A stretch of DNA of 45,865 nt from an uncultured Clostridia bacterium (GCA_938049335.1 CALIYX010000028.1:1-45865); one strand, 5' to 3'; positions 8,257-16,764 are shown, counted from the stretch's first letter. Notes: generated from the letters alone by a model not told the origin. Made by a program: numbers and translations.

Positions 8257-9402
8257 TTATACCCTTACTCTTCCGAAAATCATCCTGCCTGCTGAAGTCT
8301 GTAGCACGCTGGTTACAGTTATCTCTCTGGTCTTGCCTATATAGTTTTTGCCGTCCTCTAGAACCACCATGGTTCCATCATCGAGATAGGCGATGGACTG
8401 CTGAGAATCCTTACCCTGCTTAACCGGGGTAACTGTCATCTTCTCACCAGGAATGACCACTGGCTTTAGCGTATTGGCTAGCTCGTTGATATTCAAAACA
8501 TCTACGCCATTAATTTTGGCTACTTTGTTAAGATTGAAGTCGTTTGTCACAACCTTACCACCCATAATTTGCGCAAGTTTGAGAAGCTTAACATCAACCT
8601 CTGGAATTTCCTTTAGCCCTTTTTCGCTCTCTGTATTGTAGATATCAATTCCATAGTCAGTCTGAATTCTATTAAGAATATCAAGGCCCCTGCGCCCTCT
8701 CGTCCTCTTCAGAGAATCAGATGAATCCGCTATGTGCCTAAGCTCTACCAGAACAAACTCAGGGATGACGATGGGACCCTCTAGGAATCCAGTCTTGATA
8801 ATTTCGGCAATTCGTCCATCGATTATTACGCTCGTGTCTAGAATCTTAGGAATGATATTACTCTGCTTGCGTCCCTTGCCTCCTACAGAAAAACGTGTCG
8901 CCTGAGCTGGATTAGCATTCGGGCCTGCATCGCTGTTTCTTCTTGCGTTAAACATCTGTGAGATTATTTCTTTACCCTTTTTGTTAGCGACAACCACGCC
9001 GATAAATCCCATAATCATGTAGACGATTAGCGTGATGATAACATACAAATACTGATTTGTAATTCCTGCGAAAATCTGAGTTATAAAGAATGCGATGATA
9101 AGTCCAAAGATTAGGCCTATAGCTCCTGCAAGAATATCATTTCCGGAAACACCCTGAAGGTCGTCTTCAATCTTGCCAGCAACCTTGACACTCTGTTTAG
9201 AAATTAGCGGCGCTAAACGATAAAACATAATTGCAAATAATAGAGAAATAAATACCGCTAGAATATATTGATAATTGCTTTTAAAATAAGCCTCATACGA
9301 TGAGTCTGAGTGTATCAAAAGATACTTGGACCCAATGGAAATTCCGTATCCTATCAAGGCTCCTATGATAGCTAGAGCGATTCTCAATAACTTTTTGAAC
9401 AT
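8257..9402 (-). CDS. YacL-like membrane protein with PIN and TRAM domains
   Basis: This 381-aa protein has four predicted transmembrane helices in the first 140 residues, then a PIN nuclease-fold domain (from about residue 187, KILDTSVIIDGRIAEI, with VNTDFN-type acidic residues in VVTNDFNLNKVA). A TRAM RNA-binding domain follows at the C-terminus (VVIPGEKMTV to GRMIFGRV). PIN plus TRAM implies membrane-tethered RNA handling; the physiological role is not established. A strong AAAGGAGGTG ribosome site precedes the ATG. YacL upstream of ispD is conserved in Bacillota. Confidence 0.9.
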   Translation of the reverse strand: MFKKLLRIALAIIGALIGYGISIGSKYLLIHSDSSYEAYFKSNYQYILAVFISLLFAIMFYRLAPLISKQSVKVAGKIEDDLQGVSGNDILAGAIGLIFGLIIAFFITQIFAGITNQYLYVIITLIVYMIMGFIGVVVANKKGKEIISQMFNARRNSDAGPNANPAQATRFSVGGKGRKQSNIIPKILDTSVIIDGRIAEIIKTGFLEGPIVIPEFVLVELRHIADSSDSLKRTRGRRGLDILNRIQTDYGIDIYNTESEKGLKEIPEVDVKLLKLAQIMGGKVVTNDFNLNKVAKINGVDVLNINELANTLKPVVIPGEKMTVTPVKQGKDSQQSIAYLDDGTMVVLEDGKNYIGKTREITVTSVLQTSAGRMIFGRVRV

Positions 9403-9492
9403 ATTGCACCTCCTTTCTTAATCATTTCGGCTCATTTGCTGGTATTTTCACACAAGCTATAAGCTCAAAATAGCTATTTCTATACATATTAC

Positions 9493-9521
9493 AGTATAGT
9501 CCTATAGCCGTCTGTCGTCAA
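9493..9521 (-). promoter_or_regulatory. Promoter of the yacL-ispDF block
   Basis: On the minus strand TTGACG (9516-9521), a 17-base spacer and TATACT (9493-9498) form a good sigma-A promoter about 90 bases before yacL. No terminator is visible between yacL and proS, so it may drive much of the downstream housekeeping block. Confidence 0.65.
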
Positions 9522-9688
9522 TACTTCCAGGGCTTAAAACAATGGGAAATTCAAGGCTTTTTCACCTCCTTGTCATATTATGTAGTTTGCTTTTATATTT
9601 GTGATAATTATGATAGAATTATAACACTAATCACATTAAAACTTCACCTGCGCGCGTTATCATACAAAGAAAATGGGAGGAATATATT

Positions 9689-10366
9689 ATGTACAAGTTA
9701 CTTGTCGTAGACGACGAACCTAAAATCAGAGAAGTGATTCGAGAATATGCAGAGTTCAACGGTTATGAAGTAACCGAGGCAGAGGACGGAATGAGCGCTG
9801 TCGGACTATGCAAACTAAACAAGTATGATCTTGTTATTTTAGATATAATGATGCCTAAGCTCGACGGCTTCACAGCATGCAAGGAGATAAAGAAGATTTC
9901 TGATGTACCTATCATCATGCTTTCAGCACGTGGCGAGGAGTACGACAAGCTCTTCGGATTTGAGCTTGGAATAGACGATTACATCGTTAAGCCTTTCAGC
10001 CCTAAGGAACTAATGGCTCGTGTAAACGTTGTTTTAGAGAGAAGAAATTCTGTATCAAAGGATAATAGCAGCGTGCTCACCTTTGATGGACTCGAAATCA
10101 ATATCGCAGCGCGTACTGTTTCAGTCGACGGTAAGCGTGTGGAACTCACTCCAAAGGAATACGATCTTCTTTTCTATCTAATTAAGAATAAGAACATCGC
10201 ACTTTCGAGAGATAAGCTACTATCCGACATCTGGGGATACGACTTCTTCGGTGACGACAGGACAATAGATACGCACATCAAAAACTTGCGTAACAATCTA
10301 GGCCCTTACCGCGATTTCATCGTAACCCTCAGGGGAGTAGGATATAAGTTTGAGTATGAAAAATAA
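9689..10366 (+). CDS. OmpR/PhoB-family response regulator
   Basis: This 225-aa protein has a receiver domain (residues 1-115) with the acidic pair DDE at 8-10, phospho-acceptor Asp52 in LVILDIMMP, Ser in MLSAR, and the KPF lysine. A C-terminal winged helix follows (LTPKEYDLLFYLIKNKN, TIDTHIKNLRNNLG, LRGVGYKFE). When phosphorylated it should bind DNA and control transcription. GGGAGGAA lies before the ATG. Its end overlaps the histidine kinase gene, its likely partner. No target operon is obvious nearby. Confidence 0.95.
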   Translation: MYKLLVVDDEPKIREVIREYAEFNGYEVTEAEDGMSAVGLCKLNKYDLVILDIMMPKLDGFTACKEIKKISDVPIIMLSARGEEYDKLFGFELGIDDYIVKPFSPKELMARVNVVLERRNSVSKDNSSVLTFDGLEINIAARTVSVDGKRVELTPKEYDLLFYLIKNKNIALSRDKLLSDIWGYDFFGDDRTIDTHIKNLRNNLGPYRDFIVTLRGVGYKFEYEK

Positions 10367-11819
10367 TAAGAAGCGGTTTGATATTAGGAGCCTTAGTTTT
10401 AAACTTTGGTGCTATTTCATACTCTTTGCTGCAATCCTGGTCGTTTTGATTTGGCTACTTCAGATTTACTTCATGGATTCATTTTACGAAGACATGAAGC
10501 TTCGCGAGACAAAGCGAATGGCTCAGGAGCTCATAGATGAATATAAGCATAACGGCAAAGAAGCAATGAGCCGGAAGATAAACGAAATTAGTGCCGAGAC
10601 AGACTCATATATCAGGGTTGAGACGGGCGACGGCAGAGTTGCTATTCTGCCTGAGTATAACGGATATAAGCAAGAATACCTCTATAGTCTTCAATCCTCA
10701 AATCTGCGTCATCAGCTTGAGGGTAGCACCTTCCCTAGTGTATCGCTCATAGTTCCTTATCAGGATAATCAGCTACTAGCATATGCAACCTACCTTTACA
10801 AGGCAGAGGATTCGAATAGCGAAGAAGAAAATATGGCAAATAGCTATATCCTCTATATGTTTGCACCGCTTTCACCGGTAAAATCTACGATTTCTATTTT
10901 GAGAGCTCAGCTTGTATATATCACATTTATAGCTATGTTCCTAGCGCTTTCAATGGCTCTGTACATGGCAAATATGATAAGCAGACCAATCAAAAATATC
11001 ACGAAATCTGCAGAAGAAATGGGTAAAGGCCATTATGGAGTTCAGTTCAGACCAAGCACCTATTCTGAGATTAAAAACCTCTCCGAAACTTTGACCAAGG
11101 CCTCGCGAGAGTTAGAAAAGACCGATATGTATCAAAAGGACCTAATTGCTAATGTCAGTCACGATTTGAGAACGCCACTGACTATGATTAGATCCTACGC
11201 CGAGATGATAAGAGACCTATCTGGCGATAATCCAGTCAAGAGAAATCAGCACCTTGGCGTAATAATCGAGGAATCAGACAGGCTCAACATTCTTGTAAAT
11301 GATATGCTCAATCTTTCCAGAATGCAGCAGCGCAAGATAGTGCTTGAGAAGAGCGAATTTGATATATCTGATAGCGTGCGCACTTTGCTCACATCTTATG
11401 ATATTCTCGCCGAAAACGAGGGCTACAAGTTTATATATAACAACAGCGAATCACTGCCAGTCTTTGCCGATAAAGCTAAGATTACGCAGGTTATCTCAAA
11501 CCTCATAAACAATGCGGTTAAATATTGCGGTGAGGACAAGGAGATAATAATCAATGTGAAGCGCGTAGCAAGATCAAAGGTAAGATGCGAGATAATTGAC
11601 CACGGTCAGGGCATTGCACCAGATGAGATAAGTCACGTTTGGGAAAGGTATTACAAATCCAGCACCCACCACGTTAGGCAAACTGACGGAAGCGGACTTG
11701 GACTTTCGATTGTGAGAGAGATTCTTAATCTACACAAAGCCCAGTATGGCGTAAACAGTAAGCTCGGAAAGGGTAGTACCTTCTGGTTTGAGCTTGAGAT
11801 TTTTAAGACGAAGAAATAA
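10356..11819 (+). CDS. Membrane sensor histidine kinase
   Basis: This 487-aa partner of the preceding regulator has two transmembrane helices (about residues 17-37 and 187-207) enclosing an extracytoplasmic sensor of about 150 residues. A HAMP linker follows (MISRPIKNITKSAEEMGKG), then the HisKA domain with His269 in NVSHDLRTPL, and an HATPase domain with NLINNAVKY, DHGQGI and GSGLGLSI. I prefer the ATG at 10356; an in-frame TTG at 10350 is possible and is closer to the AGGGGAG at 10331. It overlaps the response regulator by 11 bases and is followed by a terminator. The signal it senses is unknown. Confidence 0.93.
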   Translation: MKNNKKRFDIRSLSFKLWCYFILFAAILVVLIWLLQIYFMDSFYEDMKLRETKRMAQELIDEYKHNGKEAMSRKINEISAETDSYIRVETGDGRVAILPEYNGYKQEYLYSLQSSNLRHQLEGSTFPSVSLIVPYQDNQLLAYATYLYKAEDSNSEEENMANSYILYMFAPLSPVKSTISILRAQLVYITFIAMFLALSMALYMANMISRPIKNITKSAEEMGKGHYGVQFRPSTYSEIKNLSETLTKASRELEKTDMYQKDLIANVSHDLRTPLTMIRSYAEMIRDLSGDNPVKRNQHLGVIIEESDRLNILVNDMLNLSRMQQRKIVLEKSEFDISDSVRTLLTSYDILAENEGYKFIYNNSESLPVFADKAKITQVISNLINNAVKYCGEDKEIIINVKRVARSKVRCEIIDHGQGIAPDEISHVWERYYKSSTHHVRQTDGSGLGLSIVREILNLHKAQYGVNSKLGKGSTFWFELEIFKTKK

Positions 11820-11830
11820 TACGCAATAAC

Positions 11831-11876
11831 AAAATGCACAGACAATTACTTAGGTAATCATTTGTGCATTTTTATT
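11831..11876 (+). terminator. Intrinsic terminator after the two-component operon
   Basis: AAAATGCACA (11831-11840) pairs perfectly with TGTGCATTTT (11863-11872). A second inner stem ATTAC/GTAAT lies between, and a T-rich run follows. Confidence 0.75.
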
Positions 11877-11899
11877 TGTATTCTATTTTTGTGCGGGCA

Positions 11900-12673
11900 T
11901 TATACAAACTGGCTCATTAGATTCTTAATATCGTATCCATATTGAGCTATTCTGTAGTAAGCATCCTCCTGCCATTTCTCACTAAATGTGCCATCTTCAT
12001 TGATAAAGAAGTCAGAATCCATATATCGAATAATTGCAAATTCAGAGGTCTTTTGTTCAAAGCCATCCCCTCTGCTAAAATCTATGCCCTTACCGGTATT
12101 TCTTGTTACGATAGCTTCAAGCAAAGGTGCAGTTAATTCATTGCAAACCACTGCAAAATCCGGAGCGTTAAATAACCTTTTCTTAGTGCCTGCATAGATT
12201 GCAAATCTTGTCAATGCGCCGTTGCTCACGCATTTAACTGTATGAATATCATCAATTTTTATGCTGTTCTTAGCACCCTTAATTACACCATTTGATATGC
12301 TAATTAGCTTTTCCTTTAGTGAGTGGCTCAGTTCAATATCAAGGCTGTTAAGATTGTTTGGAAAATCTTTTCCCAATCTACTTGCTGCAAATGCTGTAAG
12401 AATGGTCTTTGTCTCAAGTATATTATGTACGCCCCCTACAGGTGTAACGTCTGTATCAAACTCTATATTCTTGCCGTCCTTTGCTACCATCATTACTATA
12501 TAGCTGCTGTTTGAGTTGCAGTATCTTGTAACATTCGTATAGCGAATATCATCAAAAGATACATTGATTTCCTTATTTCCTGCATTCAGGCTAAAGCCAT
12601 CCTTACGTACCAAAAGCTTTCTGTCATTTTTGCCGTTTATCTCTATAGGGCCATTTTCAAATATACTTCTCAT
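11900..12673 (-). CDS. Uncharacterised 257-aa protein
   Basis: I do not recognise a family. The protein is soluble with no signal peptide or membrane segment. The first half (residues about 10-80) alternates short strands, for example FSLNAGNKEINVSFDDIRYTNVT, reminiscent of a PH-like or YokE-type domain, but that is only an impression. The C-terminal 40 residues (FFINEDGTFSEKWQEDAYYRIAQYGYDI) are Tyr- and acid-rich. The start at MRSIFENG is fixed by GGAGG 6 bases upstream; a longer frame of 20 codons would place the start over the promoter. It has its own promoter (12705-12733) and is monocistronic, since a terminator stands between it and rubrerythrin. Confidence 0.72.
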   Translation of the reverse strand: MRSIFENGPIEINGKNDRKLLVRKDGFSLNAGNKEINVSFDDIRYTNVTRYCNSNSSYIVMMVAKDGKNIEFDTDVTPVGGVHNILETKTILTAFAASRLGKDFPNNLNSLDIELSHSLKEKLISISNGVIKGAKNSIKIDDIHTVKCVSNGALTRFAIYAGTKKRLFNAPDFAVVCNELTAPLLEAIVTRNTGKGIDFSRGDGFEQKTSEFAIIRYMDSDFFINEDGTFSEKWQEDAYYRIAQYGYDIKNLMSQFV

Positions 12674-12704
12674 AAATACCTCCATGCTTACTAAACATAG
12701 CCTT

Positions 12705-12733
12705 ATTATATACCTATCCCCTTTTAAGTTCAA
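12705..12733 (-). promoter_or_regulatory. Promoter of the 257-aa unknown gene
   Basis: On the minus strand TTGAAC (12728-12733), a 17-base spacer and a perfect TATAAT (12705-12710) lie about 30 bases before the start codon. This is one of the best sigma-A-type matches in the window. Confidence 0.75.
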
Positions 12734-12765
12734 TGTTCTTAGAGCCTTGTGAAAGAATATAATTA

Positions 12766-12803
12766 CAACAAAATAGGATAGAGCCCTAAACGAACTCTAT
12801 CCT
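12766..12803 (-). terminator. Intrinsic terminator after rubrerythrin
   Basis: Read on the minus strand, GGATAGAG pairs with CTCTATCC (12776-12783 and 12795-12802) around an 11-base loop and is followed by TATTTTGTT. A second hairpin, GACCGT/ACGGTC (12824-12841), stands just after the rubrerythrin stop and lacks a T-run. Confidence 0.65.
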
Positions 12804-12847
12804 TAAATTCACTTCTTAATATTGACCGTAACTAAACGGTCAGCTTA

Positions 12848-13384
12848 TTAATAGTTCTCTGACTTAATCTGGAAGTAAGCCTGTGGGTGCTTACATACTG
12901 GGCAAAGCTGTGGAGCCTTCTCAGCTACAAGCTGGTGTCCGCAGTTGCTGCACTGCCATAGAACCTTCTCTTCTCTCTCAAATACCTTGCCATCTCTGAT
13001 GTTAGCAGCAAGCTTTCTGTATCTCTCCTCGTGCTCCTTCTCGATAGCAGCTACGCCTTCCATCTGAGCAGCGATTTCTGGGAATCCCTCTTCTCTAGCT
13101 GTAGCAGCCATTTCCTTGTACATATCTGTCCACTCGTAGTTTTCGCCTTCAGCAGCATCAAGTAGGTTCTCTTCTGTTGTTCCGATTCCGTGAGCAAGCT
13201 TGAACCATAGCTCTGCGTGCTCCTTCTCGTTAGCAGCTGTCTCTAGGAAGATGTTGCTAATCTGAACATATCCTTCCTTCTTAGCCTTTGATGCATAGTA
13301 TGTGTACTTGTTTCTTGCCTGTGACTCACCAGCGAAAGCTGCTAGTAGATTCTCTAATGTCTTTGTTCCCTTTAGATCCTTCAT
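12848..13384 (-). CDS. rbr: Rubrerythrin
   Basis: This 178-aa peroxide-reducing protein protects anaerobes from hydrogen peroxide. The ferritin-like diiron domain (residues about 1-135) carries the ExxH ligands: ESQARNKY, ETAANEKEHAE, and EGVAAIEKEHEERY. A C-terminal rubredoxin-type ribbon has CSNCG and CPVCKHP for a single iron. The start MKDLKGTK has GGAGG upstream; the 16-residue extension overlaps the end of perR. It lies 40 bases after perR on the same strand with no clear promoter between, so co-transcription and PerR control are likely. Confidence 0.95.
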   Translation of the reverse strand: MKDLKGTKTLENLLAAFAGESQARNKYTYYASKAKKEGYVQISNIFLETAANEKEHAELWFKLAHGIGTTEENLLDAAEGENYEWTDMYKEMAATAREEGFPEIAAQMEGVAAIEKEHEERYRKLAANIRDGKVFEREEKVLWQCSNCGHQLVAEKAPQLCPVCKHPQAYFQIKSENY

Positions 13385-13424
13385 AATTTCCTCCATTTTC
13401 ATTTCATTTAAAATTAAATAACTA

Positions 13425-13868
13425 TTAAACACTCAACTGCAGGCGTGACTCCATGAAATCGCGTTTCTCCGTTTGCGTTCTACACTTGTCACACTTGCAT
13501 TCCAATATAACTGAACGAAATTTAATTTCGTTTGCAGCATCTAAACCAAATGCCTTACTCATATCATCCTTGAGTTTCGTCAGGCTATGCTCATCCGCCC
13601 CATTAAGGTCCGTAAGTCTTCCGCAATCTGGGCATATCGAATGATAATGCTTATCTAGGTGTCCATCAAAGCGGTCTATTCCGCCCGGAAGTGAAATCCT
13701 TACGACTTCACCAGAATCTACCAATTGATTTAGGTTGCGATATACCGTCGCAATACCTATGCTTGGCAATTCCTTGCGAGCTAACTTATAAACCGTTTCT
13801 GCGGTAGGATGATCATAACTTGTCTTGACTATATCGAGGATGATGTTTCTTTGCCTCGAATACTTCAA
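13425..13868 (-). CDS. perR: Fur-family peroxide regulator, PerR-like
   Basis: This 147-aa metal-dependent repressor has an N-terminal winged helix (HPTAETVYKLARKEL, IATVYRNLNQLVDSGEV). The metal domain follows with RFDGHLDKHYHSICPDCGRLTDL and CKCDKC. The Asp in LTDL sits where PerR has Asp104 and Fur usually has Glu, which favours a PerR role; the paired CxxC motifs form the structural zinc site. Translation starts at a TTG (MKYSRQR), with GAAGGG about 10 bases before it. It is flanked by rubrerythrin (same strand) and superoxide reductase (divergent), both typical PerR targets. An operator overlaps its own promoter. Confidence 0.88.
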   Translation of the reverse strand: MKYSRQRNIILDIVKTSYDHPTAETVYKLARKELPSIGIATVYRNLNQLVDSGEVVRISLPGGIDRFDGHLDKHYHSICPDCGRLTDLNGADEHSLTKLKDDMSKAFGLDAANEIKFRSVILECKCDKCRTQTEKRDFMESRLQLSV

Positions 13869-13893
13869 TATTGCCTACCCTTCTGAACATAAC

Positions 13894-13908
13894 TGATAAC
13901 GATTATCA
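13894..13908 (-). promoter_or_regulatory. Fur/PerR-type operator at the perR promoter
   Basis: TGATAACGATTATCA is a 7-1-7 inverted repeat differing by one base from the classical Fur box TGATAATnATTATCA. It directly follows the -10 element of the perR promoter, so a bound repressor would block transcription. An overlapping TTATAAT half-site on the minus strand also resembles PerR boxes. Confidence 0.7.
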
Positions 13909-13910
13909 TT

Positions 13911-13939
13911 ATAATATCATCCTGTAAAAGTCTTGTCAA
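13911..13939 (-). promoter_or_regulatory. Promoter of perR(-rbr)
   Basis: On the minus strand a perfect TTGACA (13934-13939), a 17-base spacer and TATTAT (13911-13916) precede the operator and the TTG start of perR. Confidence 0.7.
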
Positions 13940-13970
13940 GCCAATTTTAAAATTATTTTTTAAAATTATA

Positions 13971-13999
13971 TTGTTTAAAACTAAATAATGGGGTATAAT
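13971..13999 (+). promoter_or_regulatory. Promoter of superoxide reductase gene
   Basis: TTGTTT (13971-13976), a 17-base spacer and TATAAT (13994-13999) lie about 55 bases before the start codon. The surrounding sequence is A/T-rich, so a divergent PerR site could be hidden here, but I see no clear palindrome. Confidence 0.6.
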
Positions 14000-14054
14000 A
14001 TAATTACGATATGGAGAAAGAGCGTTGAGCTCAATTAATTAGGAGGATATAATA

Positions 14055-14432
14055 ATGTTAAGGATTTTTAAAAGTAATCACTGTGAAACTATTGTAGAAG
14101 TAATAAATAGCTGTAATGAAGTTCCTTCATGTTGCGGCGAGCCAATGAGAGAGCTTAAGGCAAATACAACAGACGCTGCTCAGGAAAAGCATGTTCCAGA
14201 GGTTTCAATAGAAGGTAACCTAGTAAAGGTTAAGGTTGGTAGCGTTGAGCACCCAATGACAGAGGAGCACCACATCGCATTCATCTACCTAGAGACAGAG
14301 AACGGTGTAGCTCGTAAGGACCTAAACCACACAGGTAAGCCAGAGGCAGTATTTGCACTTGCAGAAGGCGAAAAGCCAGTTGCAGTTTACGAGTATTGCA
14401 ACCTACACGGACTTTGGAAGAAAGAACTTTAA
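14055..14432 (+). CDS. dfx: Desulfoferrodoxin-type superoxide reductase with degenerate N-terminal iron site
   Basis: This 125-aa enzyme reduces superoxide to peroxide without releasing oxygen. The catalytic iron centre ligands are visible as KHVP, EHPM, EHHIAF and YCNLHGLW (four His and one Cys). The N-terminal desulforedoxin domain normally has CxxC plus CC. Here the first Cys is Ser7 (KSNHCETIVEV), while Cys10 and the CC pair at 26-27 remain. The second iron centre is therefore probably absent or altered, as in class III enzymes such as the Treponema protein. AGGAGG precedes the ATG, and a terminator follows. It is divergent from perR. Confidence 0.93.
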   Translation: MLRIFKSNHCETIVEVINSCNEVPSCCGEPMRELKANTTDAAQEKHVPEVSIEGNLVKVKVGSVEHPMTEEHHIAFIYLETENGVARKDLNHTGKPEAVFALAEGEKPVAVYEYCNLHGLWKKEL

Positions 14433-14521
14433 TCCAAATACTTAATTTAACACATAAATATATCTGAATATATTCTAGCCAGAGTATATTCTTAGATCCA
14501 AAATAAGATAAATACTAACAT

Positions 14522-14558
14522 AGGTGTACGGATATCAATATCTGTACACCTCTTTTTT
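14522..14558 (+). terminator. Intrinsic terminator after superoxide reductase
   Basis: AGGTGTACGGATAT pairs with ATATCTGTACACCT (one G-T pair) around a two-base centre and is followed by CTTTTTT. Confidence 0.85.
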
Positions 14559-14560
14559 AT

Positions 14561-14591
14561 ATCAAAAACCAGTGCCAAATTGACACTGGTT
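14561..14591 (-). terminator. Intrinsic terminator after the Na/Pi operon
   Basis: On the minus strand AACCAGTG (14584-14591) pairs with CACTGGTT (14567-14574) and runs into TTTTGAT. It faces the dfx terminator, so the two converging units are separated by tandem hairpins. Confidence 0.75.
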
Positions 14592-14623
14592 AATTAATCC
14601 TATAATTGATTTTCAAGCCTTAA

Positions 14624-15091
14624 CTAGCTTGCCTTATATTTCTTCACTATCCTTTGTGCAAATATGCTAACCAGCATTATCGCTGCAAATACGGCTAAAA
14701 TCCAGCTAAAGAAATCAGCACGGTTATCGTATATTATGCCAAGGACTAGCATGGCTGCCATACCTAGTACACAGCACTGATGCAAGATGAACATTCCTAG
14801 GCTCTCGCCTTTTGCTTTATACTTACTGTCCATCTTCTCTGCTTCACTATCATCAGAGTTATTAGTAGCAGAGTCTCCAAATAGAAGCGCTGTTCCTGCA
14901 CCTACAAGCACTAGACCCGTTAAAAGGCTCGTGACTTTTATCATTCCCGAAAGAACAACTACATAAACAATCACTGCACCAATAACTGCAGTTTCAAATC
15001 CGATGAGGTTGCTTCCGCTGACCATACCTTTGAGCTTACTCAGTCTCTTGAATTTTAGATTCTTTAGCTTATCAAATTTTAGTTTTTTCAT
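14624..15091 (-). CDS. Small integral membrane protein of unknown function
   Basis: This 155-aa protein begins with a strongly basic stretch (MKKLKFDKLKNLKFKRLSKLKG) and then has about four hydrophobic segments (AVIGAVIVYVVVLSGMI, LLTGLVLVGAGTALLF, ILHQCCVLGMAAMLVLGIIY, ILAVFAAIMLVSIFAQ). An acidic loop (DSATNNSDDSEAEKMDS) separates the pairs. I recognise no family. AAGGTGG, placed in the last codons of the Na/Pi transporter gene, fixes the start 4 bases after that gene's stop. It is therefore translated in the same operon and may assist or modulate the transporter. Confidence 0.75.
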   Translation of the reverse strand: MKKLKFDKLKNLKFKRLSKLKGMVSGSNLIGFETAVIGAVIVYVVVLSGMIKVTSLLTGLVLVGAGTALLFGDSATNNSDDSEAEKMDSKYKAKGESLGMFILHQCCVLGMAAMLVLGIIYDNRADFFSWILAVFAAIMLVSIFAQRIVKKYKAS

Positions 15092-15095
15092 TATA

Positions 15096-16739
15096 CTAAT
15101 CCACCTTGTCTGCAACATTAAGCGCTTCAGCTATGTTCAGAAGGTGATCCCCTATTCTCTCAAAGTCGATCAAGAGCTCAGTATAAAGCACTGCTGTATC
15201 CTCGCTGCAAGTAGCCTTGTGCATACGTCTTAGGTGATTTGCTCTATACTCTCTCGTCAAATCGTCTATCTTCTGCTCTATGGCAGCAGTCTTAACGACT
15301 TCTTCGCTATTCATCCTATCAAGTGCACTAATTGTTTCCATTCCAAGTACGCTGTACTTCTTCATGGTCTCAAGCTCCTCATAGGCTTCTTTTGTGAATT
15401 TAACTTTGTTCTCTGCTAGTCTGAGCGAGTACTCAGCTATATTCATCGCATGGTCTGCCACACGCTCTAAGTTAGTACATATTCTAAAGTAGGCATTTAT
15501 CAGCCTGCTATCCTTTACATTTGTCTCATAGACCATAGTATTGGAAATATATTTGGAGATTTCCTTATTAAGATAATCTATGTAATCCTCTTTATCGTTT
15601 ATCTTCTTTAGCATCTTTGTGTCGCCACTTATGACTACATCAAAGCTTGCAATCACGTTATCCTTAACCATCTGATACATGCGAAGAAGCTCGTTTCTGA
15701 TACCGGTCATGATGATTGCCGATGCACCGATTGAGAAATGTTCTTCATGCTTCATTGAAGGATTTAGGAATTTTAGTCTGAATGTATCTACTTCCTCTGT
15801 TTCAACCTCTGGCAGTAATTTCTTTGATAGAATAGCGAGGTAACTTCCAAAAGGAAGAAGTAGCAATGTTGTTACTACATTAAAGAAAGTATGCATATTC
15901 GCAATCTGTGCTGCCGGCTTAGTCGGAGTCCATGATGCAACCCAGTCTGTGAGCGGTGTTGTAATGCATATTACCGAAAACAGCACTGCACCTATCACAT
16001 TGAACATCATATGAATAAGCATAGCTCTCTTAGCATTTCTATTAGTTCCAATAGATGCAAGGAGTGTCGTTACGCAAGTTCCGATGTTTCCACCGAACAA
16101 AACAAATACAGCACTGTGGAAGCTTAGCGCACCACTGGTGGTCAAAATCTGAAGGATACCAACCGATGCAGCAGATGACTGAATGACTCCTGTAAATACA
16201 AGACCAAACAAAATTCCAAACAGTGGATTCTGGAAGGATGTCAGCATTTCTTTGAATGCAGGGACTTCCTTGAGTGGCTCCATCGCCTCACTCATGAGGT
16301 TCATTCCTAAGAAAAGGAATCCTAGGCCTGCAACTATATAACCGTAGTTGTGAAGCTTCTCTCTCTTGAAAAACACTAGGAGTACAACACCTGCCATCGC
16401 AAATAGCGGTGCTATCTCACCTACATCTAAGGCTATCAGCTGTCCAGTGATTGTGGTACCAATGTTTGCACCCATGATAATCCAAACAGCCTGAGTAATC
16501 TTCATCAGCCCTGAGTTTACAAATCCAACAACCATGACAGTCGTTGCAGATGAACTCTGAATCAATGCGGTGATACCCACACCTACTAAGATTCCCATGA
16601 ATCTATTAGATGTAAGCCTCTCTAAAATATTTTTCATGCGGTCACCAGCTGCCGCCTCAAGACCGGTGCTGGTCATCTGCATGCCGTAAAGGAATAGGGC
16701 AAGCCCTCCCATAAGGCCTAAAAAGACCGAAAATTGCAT
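15096..16739 (-). CDS. Na/Pi cotransporter family protein with PhoU domain
   Basis: This 547-aa membrane protein has two inverted Na/Pi-cotransporter repeats marked by QSSS motifs (GITALIQSSSATTVMVVGF near residue 58, and VFTGVIQSSAASVGILQIL near residue 180). About 8-9 hydrophobic helices fill residues 1-320. The C-terminal 200 residues form a PhoU-like helical domain (ISKYISNTMV..., LERVADHAMNIAEYSLRL, FERIGDHLLNIAEAL). The family moves phosphate with sodium, and the PhoU part probably regulates it. GGAGG lies before the ATG. It follows the nucleoside kinase gene by 25 bases on the same strand. Confidence 0.9.
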   Translation of the reverse strand: MQFSVFLGLMGGLALFLYGMQMTSTGLEAAAGDRMKNILERLTSNRFMGILVGVGITALIQSSSATTVMVVGFVNSGLMKITQAVWIIMGANIGTTITGQLIALDVGEIAPLFAMAGVVLLVFFKREKLHNYGYIVAGLGFLFLGMNLMSEAMEPLKEVPAFKEMLTSFQNPLFGILFGLVFTGVIQSSAASVGILQILTTSGALSFHSAVFVLFGGNIGTCVTTLLASIGTNRNAKRAMLIHMMFNVIGAVLFSVICITTPLTDWVASWTPTKPAAQIANMHTFFNVVTTLLLLPFGSYLAILSKKLLPEVETEEVDTFRLKFLNPSMKHEEHFSIGASAIIMTGIRNELLRMYQMVKDNVIASFDVVISGDTKMLKKINDKEDYIDYLNKEISKYISNTMVYETNVKDSRLINAYFRICTNLERVADHAMNIAEYSLRLAENKVKFTKEAYEELETMKKYSVLGMETISALDRMNSEEVVKTAAIEQKIDDLTREYRANHLRRMHKATCSEDTAVLYTELLIDFERIGDHLLNIAEALNVADKVD

Positions 16740-16764
16740 AGCTTATCCTCCATAAAACATCGCT

